A DNA stretch of 64,000 bases from Loigolactobacillus iwatensis (GTDB lineage Bacteria; Bacillota; Bacilli; Lactobacillales; Lactobacillaceae). The notes under the pieces were generated by a model, which saw only the letters and a list, made by a program, of their open reading frames with translations, was not told where the DNA came from and searched no databases. The translations under genes and the position numbers were made by a program. Every line of letters starts with the position of its first letter. Within the stretch, counting starts at the first letter, position 1. Of this stretch, positions 56,675 to 64,000 are shown in pieces. The stretch lies in the NCBI RefSeq assembly GCF_003950295.1, contig NZ_RHNP01000008.1:1-64000 (forward strand), in the 5' to 3' direction.

Positions 56675-57130
56675 ATGGCACCGGAGATTGTTTTTGGTAA
56701 AAAAGACCCAGCAATTCAGTATAAAAAACGAATTGGTGCGTATATTGTCATCCCCGATTTAAGCGAAGAAAACATTCTTGTCGTATCACCACCGAATAAA
56801 ACATTTTTACTTCCTGGCGGCGGTATTGAGGCCGGCGAAGATGATACCACAACTATCTTGCGGGAACTCATTGAAGAAGTTGGTGGAACTATCACCATCA
56901 ATTGTTATCTGGGCGCGGCTAGCGAATACTTTTATTCAACTTTTCGACACAGTGGCTATTATCATCCGGCTCACTTTTATTCCGGCAAAGAGTTTTCAAA
57001 AATTCAGGAACCATTGGAAGGCGACTTTAACCAGATTTCTTGGATGCCAGTTAAAGAGGCTCAGCAAAAGCTAAAACGACCAACTCATCGTTGGGCAGTT
57101 AAGCAGTGGCTTCAGCGGCCCCAAAACTAA
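56675..57130 (+). CDS. NUDIX hydrolase
   Basis: 151 residues. The NUDIX box GGGIEAGEDDTTTILRELIEEVG (about 45-67, read in two parts GGGIEAGEDD and TILRELIEEVGG) is complete, and RIGAYIVIPD before it is typical. The C-terminal half has aromatic residues (EYFYSTFRHSGYYHPAHFY) that may set specificity. The substrate is unknown. AAGGAGG with six-base spacing fixes ATG 56675. It is convergent with the HD hydrolase gene, 15 bases apart. Confidence 0.88.
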   Translation: MAPEIVFGKKDPAIQYKKRIGAYIVIPDLSEENILVVSPPNKTFLLPGGGIEAGEDDTTTILRELIEEVGGTITINCYLGAASEYFYSTFRHSGYYHPAHFYSGKEFSKIQEPLEGDFNQISWMPVKEAQQKLKRPTHRWAVKQWLQRPQN

Positions 57131-57145
57131 TTTCTAGGACATGTT

Positions 57146-58498
57146 CTAATTTGAAGTGTGAATTAAGGTACCATTTAAGATATGTTGCTGAAAGCTATCA
57201 TAGGTTTCGGCAAATAGATTATCAGTTGTTTCCGCCAACATTTCTTTAGGAAAGAAGAAGCGTTCATCACCAGTAAATTTACCGCTGATTGCCGCAACAA
57301 TATCACTTAGGGTTGATAATTCAATCAGACTCCCATCTGGCTGGCTAATCTCAATTTGAGTTTTTGGATTAGTTGCTTTGGGATTGTACGCATCATAAGG
57401 CAGGTCAAAACTATTATTGATTGCAGTGTAATAATTAGCGTCATAGCCGACGGCGGCAACCTTTTTTTGCAAAATTGGTACTAAATCCTTGGTGTCTTCA
57501 GTTACCTGTGCCGATTTTAATGGGCGCCGATTTAAAAAGCGGTAGGCTAAATCACTGAGAATTGGGTCACTGGAATCCTGCCAATGAATAAAATAAGTCG
57601 TTAGCACCCCATCATCTAATTTTAGATAATCCGCTAAGGTGAAATCATCTTCAAGAAATGGAACTAATAAGTGGGGAATAAAGCTTTCACTTAGCGCATG
57701 GCGATCATAAAGTAATTTAGCTCGTTTGAGTAAATGTTCTAAGATAACTTCCATGGAACGGGAAACAGGGTGAAAGTAGACTTGCATATACATTTGAAAG
57801 CGACTAAGAATGTAGTCTTCAACTGCGTGCATCCCTTCCATTGAGAAGGTGATTCCATCCTTGTAAGGCTGCATGACGCGTAAGATGCGGGTGAGGTCAA
57901 ACTTACCGTATTCAGTTCCAGTGTGGTAAGCATCCCGCAGTAAATAATCCATCCGATCAGCGTCGATTTGGCTTGAGATCATTTGGACAACTTGTGGATT
58001 AGGGTAGTCATGCGTGATGACACTGGCCACTTGTTCGGGAAAATCTGGACTAACCCGGCGCAAGACGTGGTTAACTTCAGTTTCCGGAGAAGTCAGAATT
58101 GCCACAGTAATTTGCTCATGATTCGTGTGAAAAATATGTTCAAAAGTGTGTGAATAGGGACCATGACCAATATCATGAAGTAAAGCAGCACATAAAACGA
58201 CTAAGCGTTCTGAGTCGTCCCACAGCCCATCGCCTGGCTCTTGGCTAGGAAAATTGCGGGCAAAATTGTCACAGATTTGGCGGGCAATTTCGTAAACACC
58301 AAGTGAATGACCAAAGCGGCTGTGTTCGGCGCCATGAAAGGTAAACGAGGCCGTCCCTAATTGCTTAATTCGCCGTAAGCGTTGGAATTCCTTAGTATCT
58401 ATTAAATCTAGGATGACACGGTGCTGGATGTGAATATAATTATGAACAGGATCACGAAAAACCTTTTCTCTTTTCAATAGTTGATTACGATAAGACAT
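57146..58498 (-). CDS. HD-domain phosphohydrolase (YwfO/dGTPase-like)
   Basis: 450 residues. The HD motif is distributed as HSRFGHSLGVYEIA (about 59-72), ALLHDIGHGPYSHTFEH (metal His-Asp, about 109-125) and SSQIDADRMDYLLRDAYHTG (about 174-193), as in SAMHD1-like and YwfO proteins that hydrolyse dNTPs. It probably helps control the dNTP pool; allosteric behaviour is unknown. It is a single minus-strand gene with AAAGGAG upstream of the ATG. Confidence 0.93.
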   Translation of the reverse strand: MSYRNQLLKREKVFRDPVHNYIHIQHRVILDLIDTKEFQRLRRIKQLGTASFTFHGAEHSRFGHSLGVYEIARQICDNFARNFPSQEPGDGLWDDSERLVVLCAALLHDIGHGPYSHTFEHIFHTNHEQITVAILTSPETEVNHVLRRVSPDFPEQVASVITHDYPNPQVVQMISSQIDADRMDYLLRDAYHTGTEYGKFDLTRILRVMQPYKDGITFSMEGMHAVEDYILSRFQMYMQVYFHPVSRSMEVILEHLLKRAKLLYDRHALSESFIPHLLVPFLEDDFTLADYLKLDDGVLTTYFIHWQDSSDPILSDLAYRFLNRRPLKSAQVTEDTKDLVPILQKKVAAVGYDANYYTAINNSFDLPYDAYNPKATNPKTQIEISQPDGSLIELSTLSDIVAAISGKFTGDERFFFPKEMLAETTDNLFAETYDSFQQHILNGTLIHTSN

Positions 58499-58542
58499 TT
58501 GAATAACTCCTTTGATTGAGCTTTGTTTTCATTATACCTGTC

Positions 58543-58676
58543 TAGGGAGTGTTTGGAAAAGCCGATTTGGCTGTTGTAGCTATTTACAGGCATCTACTTT
58601 TTCAAACACGTTTACACTAAATTGGCCAGAGAGAAACTAGTTAGGCTTTTTCCAAACACACCCTAGAATGAATTTG
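58543..58676. repeat. Family B repeat copy
   Basis: GTGTTTGGAAAAGCCGATTTGG, written as its two parts 'gtgtttggaaaagcc' and 'gatttggctgttgtagct', then CTACTTTTTCAAACACG, 'tacactaaattggccagaga' and 'gaaactagttaggc', closing TTTTTCCAAACACACCC. It combines the left and right end modules in a compact form. Confidence 0.75.
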
Positions 58677-58773
58677 GCTTTAAGCATTTATTAATAAAGG
58701 ATAGCTTTCTTTGGCAAAGGGTGTTAAATGACTTATAATATTGTCAAAGTCTAAAAAAAGAAGGTTATAATTC

Positions 58774-59220
58774 ATGGATTTATCAACTGGTTTACCAATT
58801 GCGATTCATCTCGAAACATTTGTAACGCAAGATGATGAAGAAACGCAACATGTCTTTGATGAAGCCGGCCAACTGGTAAAAATGGGTCAAACATTATATA
58901 TTCGTTATAAGGAAACTTCTGAGGATGATGGTTCCTTAATTCCAGTAACACTTAAGGTGGAGCCTGAGGGTGATGTTAAGTTAACCCGAGGTGACCGGGA
59001 AAGTGGCCAACAATTACATCTACGTTTTAGTCGTAATACGCGCTTAGTCGCTCACTACCAAACCCCATACGGGACTATTCCAATTGAGACGATTACCCCG
59101 CGGTTGAATATTCGAGTTAAGGAGCAGCCTGTTTCTGGGGAAATCTACATTGAGTACCAATTATTTGCTCAAAATGAACACTTAGGTGATTATCGGTTGC
59201 GGTTGGTTTTCACTGCTTAG
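58774..59220 (+). CDS. DUF1934 family protein (YwiB-like)
   Basis: 148 residues, predicted beta-barrel of calycin type. PIAIHLETFVTQDDEETQHVFDEAGQLV opens it (read as about residues 8-35), with the central TLYIRYKET and VTLKVEPEGDVKLTRGD, and the end YIEYQLFAQNEHLGDYRLRL. The family is uncharacterised; in many Firmicutes it lies near rpoE or argS, as here. SD AGAAGG lies eight bases upstream. Confidence 0.88.
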   Translation: MDLSTGLPIAIHLETFVTQDDEETQHVFDEAGQLVKMGQTLYIRYKETSEDDGSLIPVTLKVEPEGDVKLTRGDRESGQQLHLRFSRNTRLVAHYQTPYGTIPIETITPRLNIRVKEQPVSGEIYIEYQLFAQNEHLGDYRLRLVFTA

Positions 59221-59446
59221 AGTGTTTAAAAAGGAATGCTGGTATTTTTCTGGTAGAACTAGTGTAAACGTGTTTGAAAAGCAGATTCTTGCGGTGACCG
59301 AGACGAACTTAGTCACGAGCAGTTATGGATTTTATAGGCGTATTCCTTGGCCTTTGGCTGTGGCATCGAGATTGTATTAGCGGTTTATGCTAATAGTCTT
59401 TAATTGCGGCGTAGAATCTAGTCACTTTTTCAAACACTCTCTAGTT
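59219..59446. repeat. Family B repeat copy
   Basis: AGTGTTTAAAAAGGAATGC at 59220 to CTTTTTCAAACACTCTC near 59445, with an inner GTGTTTGAAAAGCAG and 'attagcggtttatgctaata'. It fills the gap between the DUF1934 gene and rpoE; an open frame through it has no SD and is not called. Confidence 0.7.
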
Positions 59447-59511
59447 TAGCTTGCTAATTTTAATAAAAGAGTGTATGCTATCGGTTAGACTGCTGAAAGG
59501 ACGTGTACCTG

Positions 59512-60159
59512 TTGGAACTCGACGTTTTTAAAGGACAAAAGAAAAATGAATTATCAATGATCGAAGTGGCGCATGCTATTTTAGAGCAAAAGGGTGATGT
59601 TTTACCATTTGCTGATTTAGTAAATGCTATTCAAGGTTATCTTGGTGAGACTGATGCTGAGGTTAGAGACCGATTATCACAATTCTATACGGATTTAAAC
59701 GTTGATGGCAGCTTTATTTCGTTGGGCGAAAACGTTTGGGGTCTACGTTCATGGTACCCATTCGATTCAGTCGACGAAGAAGTTAATCATCCAGAAGATG
59801 ATGAAGATCAGCCACAACGCAAGCGCCGTAAGAAGGTTAATGCCTTCCTTGCTGACGTTAACGATGACGACGATGTAATTGATTATAACAATGATGATCC
59901 AGAAGATGACGATTCTGATCTCGATGATGAGGCTGAATACGTTGATAATGATGATGCAACTGATGCAGCAGTTACACCAAAGCATTTAACGTCTGATCTT
60001 GATGACGTTGACGCGGACGATGATGATGCAGATACCGGCCTTCCAGATGGTATGGAAGGTGAATTATCTGAATTCAACGTTGACGCGGACGATGACTCAG
60101 ACTCGGCTGACTTTAGTGCTGATGACGATGATACAGATGATGACGATGATGATGAATAA
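59512..60159 (+). CDS. rpoE: DNA-directed RNA polymerase delta subunit
   Basis: 215 residues. The folded N-terminal HARE-HTH domain (about 1-90: [15 protein letters not shown] ... [15 protein letters not shown]) is followed by a basic patch (RKRRKK, about 105-110) and a very long Asp/Glu tail (about 115-215). Delta raises core polymerase recycling and promoter selectivity. The start is probably TTG 59512, with AAAGGAC nine bases upstream. The tail is longer than in Bacillus (about 173 residues total there). Confidence 0.93.
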   Translation: MELDVFKGQKKNELSMIEVAHAILEQKGDVLPFADLVNAIQGYLGETDAEVRDRLSQFYTDLNVDGSFISLGENVWGLRSWYPFDSVDEEVNHPEDDEDQPQRKRRKKVNAFLADVNDDDDVIDYNNDDPEDDDSDLDDEAEYVDNDDATDAAVTPKHLTSDLDDVDADDDDADTGLPDGMEGELSEFNVDADDDSDSADFSADDDDTDDDDDDE

Positions 60160-60175
60160 TTAAAAGAAGATAGAT

Positions 60176-60342
60176 GAGGCTGGGACAATTGTCCTAGCCT
60201 CTTACTATTTTCGAGTATTATTCTGAAACGTGCGCTAAAGGTAGTACCTAACTGCAGCCAAGCTAATAATTATAGTGTGGTTATTGGGTTAGCTTACGTG
60301 ACGCAGTGAACCCAAAACTGATTTTTGTACCACAGGGCATTT
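60176..60342. repeat. Dispersed intergenic repeat, family A (long copy)
   Basis: TGAGGCTGGGACAATTGTCC and its complement TAGCCTCT, 'ttcgagtattattctgaaac', GTGCGCTAAAGG, an insertion with CTAATAATTATAGTGTGGTTATTGG, then 'cagtgaacccaaaactgatt' and TTTGTACCACAGGG. It is close to the 53.4 kb copy and is probably also the rpoE terminator. Confidence 0.75.
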
Positions 60343-60377
60343 TTTTGTTAAGCAGGCCCTTTTTTAACACTTTGGGC

Positions 60378-60501
60378 TTGACGCTATTTTGATTTCCATG
60401 TATTATATTGCTTGGGCGCTTTACAGGTTTTATCTGTAAAGCCAACGGAACGGTTAGTAAGCTCCCTGTTCATTTGAATAGGGAGCTTATTTTTGTTTTT
60501 T
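60378..60501 (+). promoter_or_regulatory. pyrG promoter and GGGC-type CTP-sensing attenuator
   Basis: TTGACG (60378-60383), a 17-base spacer and TATTAT (60401-60406) place the transcription start at GGGC (60414-60417). A terminator stem AAGCTCCCT (60459-60467) / AGGGAGCTT (60480-60488) with T-rich tail follows. This is the layout of Bacillus pyrG control: at low CTP, polymerase stutters adding extra G at the GGGC start, and the G-run pairs with the CUCCC strand to block termination. An upstream hairpin (GCTTTACA / TGTAAAGC) is also present. Confidence 0.85.
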
Positions 60502-60541
60502 GGTGAAAACCGGGTTTGTGGATCCCGCAGAAAAAATTTAA

Positions 60542-62152
<1,611 letters not shown>

Positions 62153-62219
62153 GCCATAGCAAAGTTTAAGATTTACAGTAAGAACTTGCCTTTTGGTTAA
62201 CGACTATGTCAAAATATTT

Positions 62220-62252
62220 AAGGAGGGGCTGGACTTCCAGCCCCTTTACTGT
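62220..62252 (+). terminator. Intrinsic terminator after pyrG
   Basis: AGGGGCTGG / CCAGCCCCTTT stem (62225-62250) with a four-base loop. The T-run is short. The remainder of the gap up to 62460 shows no other feature apart from a TATAAT at 62435-62440 and SD GAGG for murA. Confidence 0.65.
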
Positions 62253-62460
62253 ATCCAGATCTTCGTGTTGTACTATTATGCTGGTATCGGTCAGTTGTAT
62301 TTACGCCGTATTGGCAAATGTTTGTTAAATAAACGGAGATTTTCTAATAAAGTGGTCGTAATTTGTGAGAATTTACTAACCAATTAAGATAAGCTATTGT
62401 ATTTTTACAGTTCTTTCTTTATTATTGAAATGATTATAATTGAAGTGAGGAAAGCAAAGT

Positions 62461-63744
62461 ATGAAGAAAATGAGGATCATGGGCGGAAAACCGTTATCCG
62501 GTGAAGTAACCATCGGCGGTGCTAAGAATAGTACTGTTGCGCTGATTCCGGCTGCAATTTTGGCCGATACACCGGTAACGCTTGACGGCGTGCCGGACAT
62601 AAAAGACGTGCACAATTTAATGTCAATTCTAAAGTCAATGCAGGTTTCTTCAAAGTTTGAAGGTGACGTACTGACAATCGACCCAACCCATATTTTGCCA
62701 ACACCACTTCCTAACGGTCGGATAAAGAGCCTGCGGGCATCATATTATTTTATGGGTGCATTGCTGGGTAAATTTGGTGAGGCAATTGTTGGGCTCCCAG
62801 GTGGCGATGACATTGGTCCACGGCCAATCGACCAGCACATTAAGGGCTTTGAGGCCTTGGGTGCACAAGTAACTAATGAACACGGTGCAATGTACATTAA
62901 GGCGCCTGATGAGGGCTTACATGGTGCCCGCATCTTTTTAGATATGGTTTCCGTTGGCGCAACGATCAACGTTATTTTAGCAGCTGTTAAGGCTAAAGGA
63001 AAAACGATTATCGAAAATGCCGCCAAAGAACCAGAAATTATTGATTTAGCAACTTTTTTGAATAACATGGGCGCTAATATCCGGGGCGTTGGCACAGACA
63101 CTATTCGAATTGAAGGTGTAGATCATTTGGCCGCACATAATTCCCATACGATCATTCCTGATCGAATTGAGGCCGGAACATACTTAGCAATGGCTGCTGC
63201 TGCTGGCAATGGTGTCTTGGTTAAAAATATTATTGTCGAGCATCTGGATGCGTTTCTGGCCAAAATGGAAGAAATGGGTGTCCAACTGGATTACTATGAA
63301 GATAGTATTTTTGTGCACCCAACTAAATCACTAAAGATGGTCCAAATCAAAACTGCGCCATACCCCGGTTTTGCGACAGATTTACAGCAACCAATTACAC
63401 CTTTAATGCTCAAAGCAAAGGGTGAAGGCTTAATTATTGATACCATTTACCCTAAGCGAGTCAAGCACGTACCAGAATTAATTCGAATGGGTGCAGATAT
63501 TACAATTGAAAACGATGTTATTATTTTGCACCATGCCGATCAGTTATCTGGGGCTGAAGTATCGGCTGATGAAATTCGTGCCGGCGCTTGCTTGATGACT
63601 GCTGGTTTAATGGCAACGGGCGTTACAACAATTTATAACGTTGATAATATTTTGCGTGGTTACGATCGGGTTGTCAGTAAGCTCCGTGGATTAGGTGCTC
63701 AAGTTGAAATTATTGATGACGTTAAGTCTGCATCGGCTAGTTAA
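62461..63744 (+). CDS. murA: UDP-N-acetylglucosamine 1-carboxyvinyltransferase, Asp-type active site
   Basis: 427 residues. It makes the first committed step to peptidoglycan by transferring enolpyruvate to UDP-GlcNAc. KNS near the start (about 22), [19 protein letters not shown] and [12 protein letters not shown] (about 125-136) are typical. The active-site loop reads [11 protein letters not shown] (about 113-123) where most bacteria have GGC: the fosfomycin-reactive Cys is Asp. Enzymes with Asp there, such as those of mycobacteria, are active and fosfomycin-insensitive. The position before rho suggests the second (MurZ/MurA2) copy. Confidence 0.95.
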   Translation: MKKMRIMGGKPLSGEVTIGGAKNSTVALIPAAILADTPVTLDGVPDIKDVHNLMSILKSMQVSSKFEGDVLTIDPTHILPTPLPNGRIKSLRASYYFMGALLGKFGEAIVGLPGGDDIGPRPIDQHIKGFEALGAQVTNEHGAMYIKAPDEGLHGARIFLDMVSVGATINVILAAVKAKGKTIIENAAKEPEIIDLATFLNNMGANIRGVGTDTIRIEGVDHLAAHNSHTIIPDRIEAGTYLAMAAAAGNGVLVKNIIVEHLDAFLAKMEEMGVQLDYYEDSIFVHPTKSLKMVQIKTAPYPGFATDLQQPITPLMLKAKGEGLIIDTIYPKRVKHVPELIRMGADITIENDVIILHHADQLSGAEVSADEIRAGACLMTAGLMATGVTTIYNVDNILRGYDRVVSKLRGLGAQVEIIDDVKSASAS

Positions 63745-63751
63745 GGCTAAA

Positions 63752-63862
63752 TTTAAATAATTAAGAGAGTGAGACAAGAATTGACTGAATTTCGATGAAG
63801 ATCAAACGAAATCAGTTTTTACCGATTAGCTCGGTGAAATTGTTTAGCTCTCTTTTTTCAGT
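63752..63862 (+). terminator. Terminator-like long hairpin between murA and rho
   Basis: AAGAGAGTGAG (63759 on) can pair with the region TTAGCTCTCTTTTTT (to about 63860), with an inner pairing around GAATTTCG / CGAAATC. The final run of six T suits an intrinsic terminator or an attenuator of rho. Confidence 0.55.
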
Positions 63863-63882
63863 GAAAAGAAAGCAGGGTTGAA

Positions 63883-64000
63883 ATGAGTGACTTTTTGACC
63901 ATGGGTGAATTAGAAAATCGAACGCTAAAGGAAATATATCAATTTGCGCGGGATTTTAAAATTCCTTATTATAGTCAAATGAATAAGAAAGAGCTCTCCT
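63883..64000 (+). CDS. rho: Transcription termination factor Rho (N-terminal part, cut by window end)
   Basis: The first 39 codons are present: MSDFLTMGELENRTLKEIYQ, then FARDFKIPYYSQMNKKELS. This is the SAP-like Rho N-terminal domain (L-KELYxxAR, IPYYSxMxKKEL). SD AGCAGGG lies about seven bases upstream. Position after murA agrees with other lactobacilli. Confidence 0.85.
   Translation, partial: MSDFLTMGELENRTLKEIYQFARDFKIPYYSQMNKKELS

Noticed and set aside
59883-60188. 101-codon minus-strand frame rich in serine
   Set aside because: It is the antisense of the GAT/GAC-rich acidic tail of rpoE, which reads as Ser codons on the other strand.

Overview
The window is chromosomal DNA of a lactic acid bacterium, most likely family Lactobacillaceae. 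Supporting signs are a phosphoketolase, the core order metG-tatD-rnmV-rsmA-veg-ispE-purR-glmU-prs, the run rpoE-pyrG-murA-rho, a divergent carAB / argCJBDF arginine cluster, and Gram-positive families (Veg, RNAP delta, TcaA-like, DUF1700/DUF4097, PadR). Base composition is moderate, with good Shine-Dalgarno sites and intrinsic terminators. The genus cannot be fixed from the sequence alone. I saw no rRNA, tRNA, CRISPR array, prophage or intact insertion sequence.

Layout. 0-5 kb: a YfhO-type membrane protein and a TnpB-related RuvC/zinc-ribbon protein, both on the minus strand. 5-13.4 kb: alpha/beta hydrolase with a GntR/UTRA regulator, phosphoketolase, an APC permease, an EamA exporter, an NAD(P)-binding protein and a small unknown. 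13.6-16.7 kb: TcaA-like zinc-ribbon membrane protein, a frameshifted UPF0340 gene, CsbD. 16.9-26.6 kb: carAB (minus) divergent from argCJB-argDF (plus), which together make carbamoyl phosphate, ornithine and citrulline; argG, argH and argR are not here. 26.7-34.5 kb: DUF960-like protein, a PadR-DUF1700-DUF4097 operon, a MocR regulator divergent from a LysE exporter, a cytosolic multicopper oxidase, two tiny membrane proteins, a DHFR-like reductase. 34.8-40.3 kb: HExxH protein, Sir2, chorismate mutase, NUDIX, Rrf2 with a coupled membrane protein, DUF72, Tag glycosylase. 40.4-53.2 kb: core informational and envelope genes interrupted by a VanZ-RDD fusion, an MFS transporter and a reduced HIT protein. 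53.6-64 kb: YdcF, MscL, a cysteine-free RlmN homologue, NUDIX, HD hydrolase, DUF1934, rpoE, pyrG with a GGGC-type attenuator, murA with Asp in place of the catalytic Cys, and the start of rho.

Non-coding layer. Two families of dispersed palindromic repeats fill many intergenic gaps: family A has GGGACAAAAG / CTTTTGTCCC ends, and family B has GTGTTTGAAAAAG / CTTTTTCAAACAC ends with swappable internal hairpins. A third conserved element of about 100 bp occurs twice in tandem before rsmA and once before argD. Each copy holds a 16-17 codon micro-ORF (core FCARRM) followed by a hairpin.

The most notable items are the TnpB-derived protein with intact RuvC residues and a structured 3' element, the micro-ORF/hairpin leader family, and the RlmN-like protein lacking every cysteine.
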